A stretch of DNA of 64,000 bases from an uncultured Haliea sp. (GCA_913061145.1 CAJXUQ010000010.1:50136-114135); one strand, 5' to 3'; shown: positions 9,339 through 19,268, counted from the stretch's first letter. Program-made: numbers and translations. Notes: generated by a model not told the origin, from the letters alone.

Positions 9339-10984
9339 ACGCCGGTCTGCGCCTGCAACGCCTCTGGTGGCAACTGCGCTACCTGCGCCCACGGCAGGTG
9401 GCGCAGAGGCTGCACTTGCGGCTGCGCCGTCCCGGTCGTCTGGCGCAGGTGGCCACCCCGGCGTGGCAAGCGCCCCGGCAGCCCTGGGTGACGCCGGCGC
9501 CGCTCACCGCCAGCTGGGATGAAGGGGGGTTCTTCCGGCTGCTGGGTGGCGAATTGCGCTGGTCCCCTGCATCCCTCTGGGGCGACCGGTCGCCGGGCAA
9601 AAAGCGCCTCATGGAACTGAACACCTGCAACTGGTTATGGAGCGCGGGTCCGTCCTCGGGGAGGCGGCTGCTGGCGGACTGGGTGGAGACCCAGTCCCGG
9701 CCGGACGGGCCAGGGTGGCACCCGTACATCACGTCCCAGCGCATCGTGAACTGGGTCAAATGGGGGCTGGCGGGACATGAACTCGACAGCGCGCTGCGCG
9801 CGAGCCTGGCGCAGCAGTTGCGTTACCTGGAGCCGCGGCTGGCCTTTGACGAATGTGATCACAAGCTCATCAACAATGCCAAGGCACTGCTGTTCGCGGG
9901 GCACAGCCTGGCTGACCCGCAGGCCTCGCAGTGGCGGGCCCGTGGTCTGCGTTTGCTCGCGCAGTATCTGCCCGAGCTGCTGCTCGACGATGGTGGCTAC
10001 TCGGGGCGCAGCCCGATGTACCACAACGCCTTGCTGCTCGACCTGTTGGACATGATTAACCTGTTGCGCGCCTATGGTCAGCCTCTGCCTGACGGGTTGG
10101 AAACGCGTTGCAACGCCGCGCTGCGCTGGTCGCGTGCCCTCTGCCATGCGGACCATGAGCCAGCTCTGTTCAACGATGCGGCACTCGACGTGGTTCCCGG
10201 CGCGGATGCCCTCACGGCCTATGGCCGGCGACTCGGCCTGCAGGGTGCTGTGGATGACCAGGAGACCGCCAGCTGTTGGCTGCCGGCGTCCGGTGTGGGC
10301 CGTCTGCGGGCGGGCCCCGCGCTTCTGCTTGCCGACCTCGGTCCTCTCGGGCCGGACCATGCGGCCAGTCACGGGCACGCGGGCACACTGGGTTTCGAGT
10401 TGTCGCTGGCGGATCAGCGGGTATTGGTCGATACGGGACTGTCGACCTACGAGGACCTTCGCTATCGCGCCTACGAGCGCAGTACCGCCGCCCACAATAC
10501 GGTGGTGGTGGACGGGAAAAACTCTTCCGATGTCTGGGGGCTGTTCAAGCTGGGACGGCGCGCACGGATCGTCGCTGCGGGCTATGCGCCGGGTGACATG
10601 GGTGGTGTCCTGCATGCCTCGCACGACGGTTACTCGCGTGCCCGGTCGAGGCTGATTCATCACCGTGAGTGGTCACTCTGTGCCGATCGCCTGACGATCG
10701 ATGATGTGCTGGAGGGCGCGGGTGAGCACCGTGTGGATGTCTACTTTCACCTGCACCCCGACCTTACGGTTGAGCTGCGCGGATCCCATCTGGCCAGTAT
10801 CGGTCTGCCGGATGGCCGGTGTCTTGAGCTGGCGGTGGATCCGCAGCTCACACTGGGCGTGGAGGATGGCTACCGCGCTACCCGCTTCGGCGAGCGCCAG
10901 CCGAGCAAGGTGCTGCGCGCACAGGCAGAGCTCACATTCCCTGTGCGTCTGCGGCATGTGCTCACGGGATGGCGCTGCAACTAA
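9335..10984 (+). CDS. Heparinase II/III family protein (polysaccharide lyase-like)
   Basis: The 549-aa product has an alpha-helical N-terminal half with NWVKWGLAG and DDGGYSGRSPMYHN. Its beta-rich C-terminal half carries ASHGHAGTLGFELS, VDTGLSTYED and the signature ERSTAAHNTVVVDG. Such proteins encoded beside exopolysaccharide glycosyltransferases usually act as periplasmic lyases or modify the nascent glycan. The start is TTG 9335, which overlaps the previous stop as TTGA and is preceded by a G-rich Shine-Dalgarno (GGGGG at 9324-9328). The residues it yields (MNAGLRLQRLWWQLRYLRP) resemble the family N-terminus. The gene ends by overlapping the 3' end of the convergent AlkP-like gene. Confidence 0.9.
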   Translation: MNAGLRLQRLWWQLRYLRPRQVAQRLHLRLRRPGRLAQVATPAWQAPRQPWVTPAPLTASWDEGGFFRLLGGELRWSPASLWGDRSPGKKRLMELNTCNWLWSAGPSSGRRLLADWVETQSRPDGPGWHPYITSQRIVNWVKWGLAGHELDSALRASLAQQLRYLEPRLAFDECDHKLINNAKALLFAGHSLADPQASQWRARGLRLLAQYLPELLLDDGGYSGRSPMYHNALLLDLLDMINLLRAYGQPLPDGLETRCNAALRWSRALCHADHEPALFNDAALDVVPGADALTAYGRRLGLQGAVDDQETASCWLPASGVGRLRAGPALLLADLGPLGPDHAASHGHAGTLGFELSLADQRVLVDTGLSTYEDLRYRAYERSTAAHNTVVVDGKNSSDVWGLFKLGRRARIVAAGYAPGDMGGVLHASHDGYSRARSRLIHHREWSLCADRLTIDDVLEGAGEHRVDVYFHLHPDLTVELRGSHLASIGLPDGRCLELAVDPQLTLGVEDGYRATRFGERQPSKVLRAQAELTFPVRLRHVLTGWRCN

Positions 10985-12480
10985 CGACGCAGGGACCGAC
11001 CCTCACCCACTGCAGCAGGTCCGCCGCAGAGCTCGCTCAGGGTGGCCGCGATATCCAGGACGCTGCTGTCGGCGGGCAGCTGACCTGGCATCGTGCGCGG
11101 AGGAGCCAGGGGCTCGCGCAGGACAAGCATGGCGTGTTGATTGTGGGCGCCACTCCACTGCGGCGGGTGCGAGACCTCCAGCCGGGTCAGCCCCGACCCG
11201 GTTACGAAGCGCACGGGTGCGCGCTCGTTCCACTCCACCAACAGGTCCGGCATGGCACCCCTTTCGCCGCCCGGGTAGTGTTCGCAGGTTTTCAGAACAC
11301 GGGTGACCAGAGGCTCGTCTGTCTCGGCGTTGCGCAGTCCGGCGAGCTGTCTGGCCAGGTGGTCCAGGTACGCCGGGTACGCCTGTGCGCTGACCTGGCC
11401 GTTCGCTTCCCGGCCTTCAAGGTTGATGCGCAGCCCCCCGATATTGTCGTTGGAACGCACCGGAAAGCAGCGCCGGTTGCTGAAATCTGCGCCCTGCAGT
11501 TTCTGGTCAGCCCAGTGTCCGGCGCTGAGCAGCTGCTTTCTCCAACCGGCGGGCAGTGTTCTCCACAGTTGGGTCAGGGTTCGACGCAGTGTGCCGGCTC
11601 CCCGCGAAGGCGCGGGCTCCAGGGCGTCCAGCAGTTCACCCATCAGCGCCGGGTGCGCGTGGCTGGGCCCCATCCCGGGCCCGGCGAAGACCAGCAGCGC
11701 GCTATCGCCAGGCAGCTGCGCGATGATATCCCCCGCGGCACGGTCCAGTGCAGCATAGACCGAGAGCAGCGGGTCGCCCCGGGTACCGGCGGCATGGCCC
11801 GGATAGTCGGGATCATGGCAATGCCAGAGCTGATGCCCCGCGCAGTGTCCGGCGCCAAGGCCCGCGACCAGCAGATCCCAGTCGCAGCACCGCATCCGGT
11901 TCAGTACCAGGTCGCGGCTCCCGGCGATGCTGTCCAGCAGCTTGCTGGCCACCACCCCACCGTCATGCGCGGTGCTGTGGGTAAAGCGTTGCGTGATACA
12001 GGGGCAGGCGTCGGGCTGTAACCCTGCTGCGGCGAGCTCATCCTGCAGGCTCTCGGGATACAGCGCCTTTTCCTCCCGGTAGTTGAAATGGCTGCGCCAT
12101 CCAGAGACATAGCAGGCTTCCGATCCGCAGGGGGGCGGCGCCTTGGGCGCATCGAGCACGACCACCCTGCGCCCCTGTGCGGCCAGCGCTGCCCAGAAAG
12201 GCGGGGCGTTGCTGTCGGTCTGGTGGCTTTTCAGGGTGCTGTAATCATCATCGCCAAGCTGCTGGTGGTAGAAGCGCCCGTGTGCCTGTGGGGGCAGGCC
12301 GGTATACAGCGATGGCAGCAGGGCGTTTGCACCGATACCGGGTAGCAGGTTGATATCGCCCTGCACACCGCTTTCGCACAGGGCTGCCAGATGTGGCAGC
12401 TGTCCGCTTTGCATCCCGCTGCGCAACAGGTCCGGCTCTACGGCTTCCAGGATCAGCAGGCAGGCCCTGGCGGCGCTCAT
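10981..12480 (-). CDS. Alkaline phosphatase superfamily (type I phosphodiesterase-like) protein with altered active site
   Basis: The 499-aa product follows the nucleotide-pyrophosphatase/phosphodiesterase pattern. It has an N-terminal LILEAVEPDLL where the family has a metal-binding LDGAD-like motif, LPSLYTGLPPQAHG around the nucleophile (about residues 55-68), and GHCAGHQLWHCHDPD (about 211-225). FAGPGMGPSHAH (about 265-276) stands where the family usually has SDHG, and GAHNQHAML lies near the C-terminus. Several usual metal ligands are thus replaced (Asp to Glu near residue 12; Asp-His to Gly-Pro near 267-268), so activity is doubtful. No signal peptide is seen. Its ATG overlaps the stop of the upstream GT4 gene (ATGA), placing it last in the leftward unit 16069-10981. 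Confidence 0.82.
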   Translation of the reverse strand: MSAARACLLILEAVEPDLLRSGMQSGQLPHLAALCESGVQGDINLLPGIGANALLPSLYTGLPPQAHGRFYHQQLGDDDYSTLKSHQTDSNAPPFWAALAAQGRRVVVLDAPKAPPPCGSEACYVSGWRSHFNYREEKALYPESLQDELAAAGLQPDACPCITQRFTHSTAHDGGVVASKLLDSIAGSRDLVLNRMRCCDWDLLVAGLGAGHCAGHQLWHCHDPDYPGHAAGTRGDPLLSVYAALDRAAGDIIAQLPGDSALLVFAGPGMGPSHAHPALMGELLDALEPAPSRGAGTLRRTLTQLWRTLPAGWRKQLLSAGHWADQKLQGADFSNRRCFPVRSNDNIGGLRINLEGREANGQVSAQAYPAYLDHLARQLAGLRNAETDEPLVTRVLKTCEHYPGGERGAMPDLLVEWNERAPVRFVTGSGLTRLEVSHPPQWSGAHNQHAMLVLREPLAPPRTMPGQLPADSSVLDIAATLSELCGGPAAVGEGRSLRR

Positions 12481-13625
12481 GGTGTACTCCGCTCGTTGGC
12501 GAGGATTGTCCGGGCAAGCTGGTGCCAGTCCTCTGTTCCGGCAGCGTCGCGCGCTGCCTGTTCCATGGGCTGGCGAGGGGTGCCGTCAAAGAACTTCGCG
12601 ATGGCAGCCGCCAGCGCCGCCGGGTCTTCTGCGGGTACGACATAGCCCGTGACCCTGTCGACGACGGCGTCGGGCAGAGCGCCGCTGCGGGTGACGACCA
12701 CCGGGCGGCCGTGGCTGTGGGCCATCCTGACCACACCCGAGCCGGTGGCAGAGCGATACGGCAGGACCACAAGGTCAGCGCTGGCAAAGTAGATGGCGAT
12801 GTCCTCTTCGGCAATGTAGCGGTTTTCCAGACGGACCTGTTCGCACAGGTCCAACTCGGTAATCAGTGTATCCCAGACCCCTGCATCGCCCCAGATCTCT
12901 CCGGCGACAACCAGCTGGCAGGGCAATTTGGGCCGGAGCAAGGCGAGTGCGTGGAGCAGGGTGTCCAGCCCCTTGTAGTGTCGAACAAAGCCGAAAAACA
13001 GCAGTGTGGGGGCGTCGGCGAGGCCGAGTTGCGCCCTGGCGTCGGCGCGGTCTGGCGGCTCGCGGTCTCCCAGCGGGTAGGCAGGGTGGGGCTGGTAGTG
13101 TACCGCCCTGGCGCCCAGCAGTGCCTGCAGCGTGTGCATCTCGCTGCGTGCGTGGACGATCCAGGCATCGCCGCGGCGCAACACAGTCCGGGCCAGCAGC
13201 CGGGCGAAGCGCTGCTCTTCGTGCCCCACCGTGTTGTGCACGAGAAAGACGATACGCGCAGCGGGGCAGCGCCTGCGCAGGAGCACCAGTAACGACCAGA
13301 CCATGGGTGTCCAGAAGACATGCCACCAGGGAATGACGATGCAGCGGGGCCTGGCTCTGGCGATAACCTTGGCGCCTGTCCACCAGGACAGCGGGGACAG
13401 CGGTGCCAGAAGGCGCTGCGCATCCTGCTCGTACAGTGTCAGGTTGTCGGGCGCGCGATCGTCACCGCCCGGATACAGCCAGCGCGGGTACTGGTGCCGC
13501 AGGCTGATAAACAGCGTCGGGCCGAGATCCCGCAGGGCGCGGTACAGGTAGGTGGTGTGGCTCGCAATGCCTCCTTTGAATGGCCATCCGGGGCCAATCA
13601 GGACAACGCTGTCAGTGCTGCTCAT
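12477..13625 (-). CDS. Glycosyltransferase family 4
   Basis: GT-B glycosyltransferase of 382 aa. The N-terminus MSSTDSVVLIGPGWPFKGGIA has the family's glycine-rich loop. FVRHYKGLDTLLHALALL and LVVLPYRSATGSGVVRMAHSHGRPVV form the donor-binding domain. It is unlike the 8187-9338 GT4 in sequence, so it probably adds a different sugar. The ATG overlaps the end of the upstream GT2 gene by 14 nt, and its own stop overlaps the AlkP-like gene, giving a tightly coupled leftward unit. Confidence 0.93.
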   Translation of the reverse strand: MSSTDSVVLIGPGWPFKGGIASHTTYLYRALRDLGPTLFISLRHQYPRWLYPGGDDRAPDNLTLYEQDAQRLLAPLSPLSWWTGAKVIARARPRCIVIPWWHVFWTPMVWSLLVLLRRRCPAARIVFLVHNTVGHEEQRFARLLARTVLRRGDAWIVHARSEMHTLQALLGARAVHYQPHPAYPLGDREPPDRADARAQLGLADAPTLLFFGFVRHYKGLDTLLHALALLRPKLPCQLVVAGEIWGDAGVWDTLITELDLCEQVRLENRYIAEEDIAIYFASADLVVLPYRSATGSGVVRMAHSHGRPVVVTRSGALPDAVVDRVTGYVVPAEDPAALAAAIAKFFDGTPRQPMEQAARDAAGTEDWHQLARTILANERSTP

Positions 13626-14586
13626 GGGCGATCTGCGCTTGCCGGTCGCCGAGCTCGAGGCGGCGCACTTTCTCCAGGGTAAGCTCCTGGATCTGGCGGT
13701 TCTGGGAAATCAGGTCAGATAGCAGCCCCGCGACAAACAGCACGAAACCCATGGTCAGCAAGACGCCGCCCAGCAGCAGTGACTGGATATGGCCAGCCCC
13801 GTCGCCGCCTGCATAGCGAATCAGGAAGCGCAGCACGGGCAGCGAGCCTAGCGTCGAAAGCGTGATCCCGGCTGAAAAAAACAGGCGCATGGGCCGGTAC
13901 ATGGCATACATGCGCAGCATGGTGATGAGCTGGCGGCTGACGAAATGTGGTGTGCTGCGGAACAGTCTCGAGGGCCGGCGGGCCGGATTCACCGCAATGG
14001 GCACGCTGACGACACGCAGTTGCTTGTGTGCGGCCTGAATGATCATTTCCACGGTATAGCTGAACGTGGAGAGTATGTTCATGCGCAGGGCGGCCTCTCG
14101 CGACAGGGCCCGGAAACCCGATACGGCATCGGGTATCTCGATCCCCGACAGGGCGACCACCGCGCGGCTTCCGAGCCGTTGCAGACCGCGCTTCAGGCGG
14201 CTGAACTCAGGGTTCTGGCCGGGTCTGCGGTCGCCGATAACAATATCGGCCTCACCGGATAGCAGTGGCGCAACCAGGCGGGCGATATCGGCGCCGCGGT
14301 ACTGGCCGTCGGCATCCAGGTTGACGATGATGTCAGCACCAAGTTGCAGCGCATAATCCAACCCTGTGCGAAAGGCCCGGCCCAGGCCCTGGTTGTGGGT
14401 GTGGCGCGCAATGTGCCTGACCCCGTGCCGGCGCGCGACGGCGGACGTGTCATCGGTGCTGCCGTCATCAATGACCAGAACGTCGATCGAGGTGACGCCG
14501 TCAATGCGGTTTGGCAGGTCTCCCAGGGTCTGGGGCAGGGTCATGCCCTCGTTGAAACAGGGAATCTGTATGACAAGCCGGGTCAT
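13612..14586 (-). CDS. Glycosyltransferase family 2 with C-terminal membrane hairpin
   Basis: The 324-aa product resembles polyprenyl-phosphate mannose/glucose synthases. The GT-A domain (1-220) has IQIPCFNEGMTLPQTL, VLVIDDGSTDDT, the NLDADGQYRGADI metal-binding DAD motif, and DAVSGFRALSREAA. Two hydrophobic segments follow (about 232-255 and 265-290). It would charge a polyprenyl phosphate with a sugar at the inner membrane, which could feed the GT-C-like protein at 5852-7243. That pairing is inference. The stop overlaps the following GT4 gene. Confidence 0.92.
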   Translation of the reverse strand: MTRLVIQIPCFNEGMTLPQTLGDLPNRIDGVTSIDVLVIDDGSTDDTSAVARRHGVRHIARHTHNQGLGRAFRTGLDYALQLGADIIVNLDADGQYRGADIARLVAPLLSGEADIVIGDRRPGQNPEFSRLKRGLQRLGSRAVVALSGIEIPDAVSGFRALSREAALRMNILSTFSYTVEMIIQAAHKQLRVVSVPIAVNPARRPSRLFRSTPHFVSRQLITMLRMYAMYRPMRLFFSAGITLSTLGSLPVLRFLIRYAGGDGAGHIQSLLLGGVLLTMGFVLFVAGLLSDLISQNRQIQELTLEKVRRLELGDRQAQIAHEQH

Positions 14587-14644
14587 GCGCGGTCTCCTGT
14601 GCAGCGATAGGGGTCTACCTGGCCTGCACGCAATCGTTTGGGCA

Positions 14645-16069
14645 TCAGGCCGGTGTCCGGCGCCAGTGCAGCAGTGCCGCCAGCACCAGCAGCCCCAGTC
14701 CGACCAGGGTCAGGCTGGCAGCGGACGCGGTGGAGGCGCCAACGTGATGGACTGCGATAATCACGGCCAGCAGCGCGGGCGCCCCAACGAGGGTGCTCCA
14801 GGGCAGTCGTATGCCCACTGTCCCCAGTTGTTTCAGCATGGCCAGCACGCAGGCCCCATAGGCCAGCCCGAGACCGCTGAACAGCGCGGGCAGCGACACG
14901 GCGCCCCGGGCGACCAGTATCATCACCGTGAGTGCGAGCGTTGCGCTGCCCAGCATCAGTGCGATGAGGTATTGCCGGTACAGCCCGCGACCGATCAGCA
15001 GCAGGCGCAGGGTCTGAATCAACCCCAGCAGTATAAGTATCCAGCTGAACTGCGCCAGCAATTCGCCGGCTGGCTGAAATGATGCGCCGAGCAGGCCGCT
15101 TACCAGCCCGGGCAGCACCTGTGTGCCCAGCAGGTAACAGGCACCGCCGAGGTAGAAGGCGAGCTGCCACACGTTAACCGCGAAGCGCTGTTGGCGCCGG
15201 GTGATATCCTCACCGGGTCGGGTGAGGAAGGGCAGTGTGGCGTTGGTCACCATGCGCAGTGCCTGGCCCAGCATCAGCATCACCTGGATCACCAGCGCGG
15301 CTTCACCGAGCGAGCGCCCGTCGCCGAGAAAGTGCCGCACCGCAATGAGCAGCCCAGGACCCATCCACGCGAGCAGGGCGGAGGCGACTGCGAGCAGCGC
15401 GCCGCCGGCCAGGAACTCACGCACGAAGGCGGGCTGCCAGGCGAGGCGCAGGGCGCCGAGCTGTCTGCGGTAGGCCCAGGCGCTGGCGGCCAGGCCCAGC
15501 CACCAGCACAGGGTCTGTGCCACCGCAATGGTCAGCAGGCTGTGGCCGCCCCAGGCCAGCCCCAGGGCCAGCAGCACCTCCAGAAGGGATATGGGCATGC
15601 TGCTGTAGAGCGTCAGTTCGCTGCGTTCGTGACTGGTGAACAGCGCGTGGAGCCAGGCGATCAGGCTGCGCAGCAGCACGCCCTGGGCGTAGATGATGAT
15701 CAGCCAGCGCAGGTCGGGATCGGATTCCAGCAAGGCTGCGCAGAGCATCACCAGCAGCGTGCCTGCGGTGCCCAGCAGGAGGCGCAGGGTCAGTCCTGTG
15801 CCGGCCAGCGCCTCGCGCCGCTGCTCGCCAACGGCCTGCCAGCGGGAGAGCAACCACTCGTGCATGCCCCAGCCCGCCACGGCGAGCGCCATCAGGTACC
15901 AGATTTGTGCGTAGTGGTAGTGACCGTAGACCTCAACCCCGACGAGGCGTGCAAACACGATGATGTAGAGCGCGCGCAACAGCAGGTACCAGGCCTGGGT
16001 CAGGCCCTGGAATGAGGTGTTTTGCAGGGCCTGGCGTGCGTGCCGGGAAAGTGGCGGTAGGCGGGGCAC
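14645..16069 (-). CDS. Polysaccharide flippase (Wzx / MOP superfamily-like)
   Basis: The 474-aa product has about 12-14 hydrophobic segments and the N-terminal pattern of O-antigen/teichuronic acid exporters: a short basic leader, then QGLTQAWYLLLRALYIIVFARLVGVE. It would translocate lipid-linked oligosaccharide across the inner membrane. The start is taken as GTG 16069, 22 bp after the yhbY stop on the same strand; the Shine-Dalgarno is weak, so a slightly internal start is possible. It is the first gene of the leftward polysaccharide unit, whose expression may depend partly on readthrough from yhbY. Confidence 0.88.
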   Translation of the reverse strand: MPRLPPLSRHARQALQNTSFQGLTQAWYLLLRALYIIVFARLVGVEVYGHYHYAQIWYLMALAVAGWGMHEWLLSRWQAVGEQRREALAGTGLTLRLLLGTAGTLLVMLCAALLESDPDLRWLIIIYAQGVLLRSLIAWLHALFTSHERSELTLYSSMPISLLEVLLALGLAWGGHSLLTIAVAQTLCWWLGLAASAWAYRRQLGALRLAWQPAFVREFLAGGALLAVASALLAWMGPGLLIAVRHFLGDGRSLGEAALVIQVMLMLGQALRMVTNATLPFLTRPGEDITRRQQRFAVNVWQLAFYLGGACYLLGTQVLPGLVSGLLGASFQPAGELLAQFSWILILLGLIQTLRLLLIGRGLYRQYLIALMLGSATLALTVMILVARGAVSLPALFSGLGLAYGACVLAMLKQLGTVGIRLPWSTLVGAPALLAVIIAVHHVGASTASAASLTLVGLGLLVLAALLHWRRTPA

Positions 16070-16091
16070 GGCCTGGCGGCTTTCGTCGTGC

Positions 16092-16406
16092 TCAGTCGAG
16101 CACGCGCATCAGGTTGGAGAGCCGCGGATCAGGCTGCTTCGCCCGTTTCAGCAGCAGGACCACATTGCCGATGCTCTGGACCAGCGTGGCGCCCGTCTGT
16201 GTGCACAGTGCCTCCGTGACGGCACGGCGCGTGTCGCGGTCGCCAACGGCGATTTTCACCTTGATCAGTTCGTGGTCACCCAGCGCCCGCAGTACTTCCT
16301 GCAGGACAGTGTCGCTGAGGCCGTTCCCGGCCACCGTCACTACCGGTTTCAGCTTGTGGCCGATGGCGCGCAACTGTTTGTGATCCAGGCTTGCTTTCTT
16401 GCTCAT
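16092..16406 (-). CDS. yhbY: Ribosome-assembly RNA-binding protein YhbY (CRM domain)
   Basis: The 104-aa single CRM-domain protein matches YhbY in length and sequence: LDHKQLRAIGHKLKPVVTVAGNGLSD at the N-terminus, HELIKVKI, then GATLVQSIGNVVLLL with a GxxG-like loop. The family binds pre-50S ribosomes. It is divergent from rlmE, with a 137-bp shared promoter region, the same arrangement as in E. coli and Pseudomonas. Confidence 0.95.
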   Translation of the reverse strand: MSKKASLDHKQLRAIGHKLKPVVTVAGNGLSDTVLQEVLRALGDHELIKVKIAVGDRDTRRAVTEALCTQTGATLVQSIGNVVLLLKRAKQPDPRLSNLMRVLD

Positions 16407-16543
16407 GGGGTTTCCGCGCTACAATGCCGGTTGCAGAGGGCGCTCAGTCTACACAAGCACTGGCCTTGCGCCTAGGTTGATCAAAAGAGCCAAGTGGAAA
16501 GAGTTCAGTGGAACAGGTCCGCGCTGGCGCGGCAGGAAGCAGC

Positions 16544-17176
16544 ATGGCCAAGAAAAAATCTTCAAGCAAAGCGTGGCTCAAGGAGCATCGCGACGACCCC
16601 TACGTGCAGCAGGCGCAGCGCGAAGGCTATCGCTCCCGCGCCTGCTACAAGCTGCTGGAGATCCAGGAACGGGACCGCCTGATCAAGCCCGGCATGACGG
16701 TGCTCGACCTCGGCAGCGCGCCCGGGGGCTGGTCACAGGTGGCGGCGCAGCTGGTGGGGCACAAGGGGCGGGTTCTGGCCTCAGACATCCTGCCGATGGA
16801 CAGCCTGGCTGGCGTTGACTTCATTGAAGGCGACTTCACGCTGGACAGTGTGTTTGAACAGATTCTGGGCGCCCTTGGCGACGCACCGGCGGATGTGGTG
16901 ATCTCCGATATGGCGCCGAACATGAGCGGAGTGAACGCGGTCGACCAGCCGCGGTCTATGTATCTGGTGGAGCTCGCGCTGGATATGGCGCAGCAGGTGC
17001 TCGCTCCGGGTGGATCCTTTGTGGCCAAGGTGTTCCAGGGCGAGGGTTTCGATGAGCTCTACCGCGATATTCGCGGGGCTTTCGGCAAGGTGGTGACCCG
17101 CAAGCCGAAGGCGTCGCGCCCCCGGTCCCGGGAGGTGTATCTTGTGGCTACCCAGTTTCGCGGCGGCGAGGGTTGA
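16544..17176 (+). CDS. rlmE: 23S rRNA (uridine-2'-O-)-methyltransferase RlmE (FtsJ/RrmJ)
   Basis: Methylates U2552 of 23S rRNA with S-adenosylmethionine. The 210-aa Rossmann-fold protein has the K-D-K-E catalytic set in context ([39 protein letters not shown]) and the SAM motif [15 protein letters not shown]. The start is ATG 16544 with AGGAA at 16531-16535; the GTG at 16508 adds a non-conserved extension. It is followed by ftsH, the classical rlmE-ftsH heat-shock pair. Confidence 0.97.
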   Translation: MAKKKSSSKAWLKEHRDDPYVQQAQREGYRSRACYKLLEIQERDRLIKPGMTVLDLGSAPGGWSQVAAQLVGHKGRVLASDILPMDSLAGVDFIEGDFTLDSVFEQILGALGDAPADVVISDMAPNMSGVNAVDQPRSMYLVELALDMAQQVLAPGGSFVAKVFQGEGFDELYRDIRGAFGKVVTRKPKASRPRSREVYLVATQFRGGEG

Positions 17177-17231
17177 AACATGGAGCCCCGGCCCCATGTC
17201 ATGTACATTGGGGCGATTGTCTGCGTTGGTA

Positions 17232-17272
17232 TTGAGCCCTTTTCAGGGCGCTGGCGTATAACCGGCTATAAT
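17232..17272 (+). promoter_or_regulatory. Candidate ftsH promoter
   Basis: In the rlmE-ftsH gap, TATAAT (17267-17272) and TATAAC (17257-17262) lie downstream of TTGAGC (17232-17237). The latter pair has a 19-bp spacer, slightly long for sigma70. The -35 match is imperfect, so the exact boxes are uncertain; the roughly 60-nt leader to the ftsH TTG is reasonable. Confidence 0.4.
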
Positions 17273-17333
17273 CAGGGAGAAACTGGCTGTCTCGTCCACC
17301 CACAGCGGGTGGTTCACTCATGAGGAAACAGCG

Positions 17334-19268
17334 TTGAACGATATGGCGAAAAACTTACTTTTATGGCTGGTGATTGCCGCAGTACTGCTGTCGGTGTTCA
17401 ACAACTTCAATATGCAGAGCCCGACGCAGCAGGTGGGTTACTCCGAGTTTATCCAGGAGATCCAGAGCGAGCGCATCAAGAAAGTGGTTGTCGATGGTCT
17501 CACGATCAATGGCGAGCGCTTCGACGGCAGCCGCTTTGAAACCATCCGCCCGATGGTGGAAGATCCCAAGCTGATCGATGATCTGCTCCAGCATAACGTC
17601 GAGGTGATCGGCCGCAAACCCGAGCAGCAGAGCGTATGGACGCAGCTGCTGGTGGCCAGCTTCCCCATTCTCATCATTATCGCCGTGTTCATGTTTTTCA
17701 TGCGCCAGATGCAGGGCGGTGCCGGCGGGCGCGGCGGGCCGATGAGCTTTGGCAAGAGCAAAGCCCGGCTGTTGGGCGAAGACCAGATCACCACAACCTT
17801 CGCCGATGTGGCCGGTGTGGACGAAGCCAAGGAAGACGTCAAGGAGCTGGTTGAGTTCCTGCGTGACCCCAGCCGCTTCCAGAAACTGGGCGGCCGCATT
17901 CCCCGGGGCGTGCTCATGGTGGGGCAGCCCGGTACCGGCAAGACGTTGCTGGCCAAGGCGATTGCGGGGGAGGCCAAGGTTCCGTTCTTCTCCATCTCCG
18001 GCTCGGATTTCGTGGAGATGTTCGTGGGTGTGGGCGCGTCCCGTGTGCGGGACATGTTCGACCAGGCGAAGAAACAGGCGCCGTGCATTATTTTCATCGA
18101 CGAGATTGATGCGGTCGGTCGCCATCGCGGCGCCGGACTGGGTGGCGGGCACGATGAGCGCGAGCAGACCCTGAACCAGCTGCTGGTCGAGATGGACGGG
18201 TTTGAGGTCAATGACGGCGTCATTGTGATCGCCGCCACCAACCGCCCGGACGTACTGGATCCGGCGTTGCTGCGCCCTGGCCGCTTTGACCGCCAGGTCG
18301 TGGTCGGGCTGCCCGACATCCGCGGTCGCGAGCAGATTCTGAAAGTACACATGCGCAAGGTGCCGCTGTCTGAGGACGTAGTTGCCTCGCGCATTGCCCG
18401 CGGCACACCCGGGTTCTCCGGCGCCGACCTGGCCAACCTGGTGAACGAAGCGGCCCTGTTCGCGGCGCGCGCCGGCGTACGCACGGTAGGCATGACCCAG
18501 TTTGAGCTGGCCAAGGACAAGATCATGATGGGCGCCGAGCGCAAGTCGATGGTCATGTCGGAGAAGGAGAAGCGCAACACGGCCTACCACGAGGCGGGTC
18601 ACGCGATTGTGGGACGCCTGGTGCCAGAGCACGATCCGGTCTACAAAGTGAGCATTATTCCCCGCGGCAGGGCATTGGGGGTCACCATGTTCCTGCCCGA
18701 GGAAGACCGCTACAGCCACAGCCGGCGGCACATTATCGGCCAGATCTGCAGCTTGTTTGGCGGGCGTATCGCGGAAGAAATGACGCTGGGGAAGGACGGC
18801 GTGACCACCGGTGCATCCAACGACATCCAGCGCGCGACAACAATTGCGCGCAACATGGTGACCAAGTGGGGTCTGTCCGAGAAGCTGGGGCCATTGATGT
18901 ACGATGAAGCAGAGGAGGAAGTATTCCTCGGGCGCTCAGCGGGCCACCAGTCAAAGTCACTGTCCGCCGAGACGGCGAAGCTCATCGACCAGGAGGTGCG
19001 CAGTATCATCGACGAGTGCTACGGCACGGCACAGCGTATCCTCGACGAGAATGTCGACAAGCTGCATGCCATGGCCGACGCCCTGATGCTGTACGAAACT
19101 ATCGACGCGGACCAGATCGACGACATCATGTCGGGCCGGCCGCCGCGGGAACCCGCAGACTGGGGTGGCTCAGACGGCGGTGCTCACGCCGGGTCGCGTA
19201 CGTCGAAGGCCGCTGAAGATACTGACGAGGCCGTCAGTCCCATTGGTGGCCCGGCCGGTGAACACTGA
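17334..19268 (+). CDS. ftsH: ATP-dependent zinc metalloprotease FtsH
   Basis: Inner-membrane AAA+ protease that degrades misassembled membrane proteins and regulators such as LpxC and RpoH. The 644-aa protein has two transmembrane segments (about 8-25 and 103-123), Walker A GQPGTGKT (about 196-203), Walker B IIFIDEID, and the second region of homology [20 protein letters not shown]. The zinc site HEAGH has His419, Glu420 and His423. The TTG 17334 start is preferred over ATG 17343 because GAGGAAA lies 8 nt before the TTG, and [10 protein letters not shown] matches relatives. Followed after 15 bp by folP, the conserved order. Confidence 0.98.
   Translation: MNDMAKNLLLWLVIAAVLLSVFNNFNMQSPTQQVGYSEFIQEIQSERIKKVVVDGLTINGERFDGSRFETIRPMVEDPKLIDDLLQHNVEVIGRKPEQQSVWTQLLVASFPILIIIAVFMFFMRQMQGGAGGRGGPMSFGKSKARLLGEDQITTTFADVAGVDEAKEDVKELVEFLRDPSRFQKLGGRIPRGVLMVGQPGTGKTLLAKAIAGEAKVPFFSISGSDFVEMFVGVGASRVRDMFDQAKKQAPCIIFIDEIDAVGRHRGAGLGGGHDEREQTLNQLLVEMDGFEVNDGVIVIAATNRPDVLDPALLRPGRFDRQVVVGLPDIRGREQILKVHMRKVPLSEDVVASRIARGTPGFSGADLANLVNEAALFAARAGVRTVGMTQFELAKDKIMMGAERKSMVMSEKEKRNTAYHEAGHAIVGRLVPEHDPVYKVSIIPRGRALGVTMFLPEEDRYSHSRRHIIGQICSLFGGRIAEEMTLGKDGVTTGASNDIQRATTIARNMVTKWGLSEKLGPLMYDEAEEEVFLGRSAGHQSKSLSAETAKLIDQEVRSIIDECYGTAQRILDENVDKLHAMADALMLYETIDADQIDDIMSGRPPREPADWGGSDGGAHAGSRTSKAAEDTDEAVSPIGGPAGEH

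Noticed and set aside
10969..13292. Plus-strand open frames over the AlkP-like and GT4 genes
   Set aside because: The minus-strand frames show clear family motifs and tight ATGA coupling; the plus frames do not.
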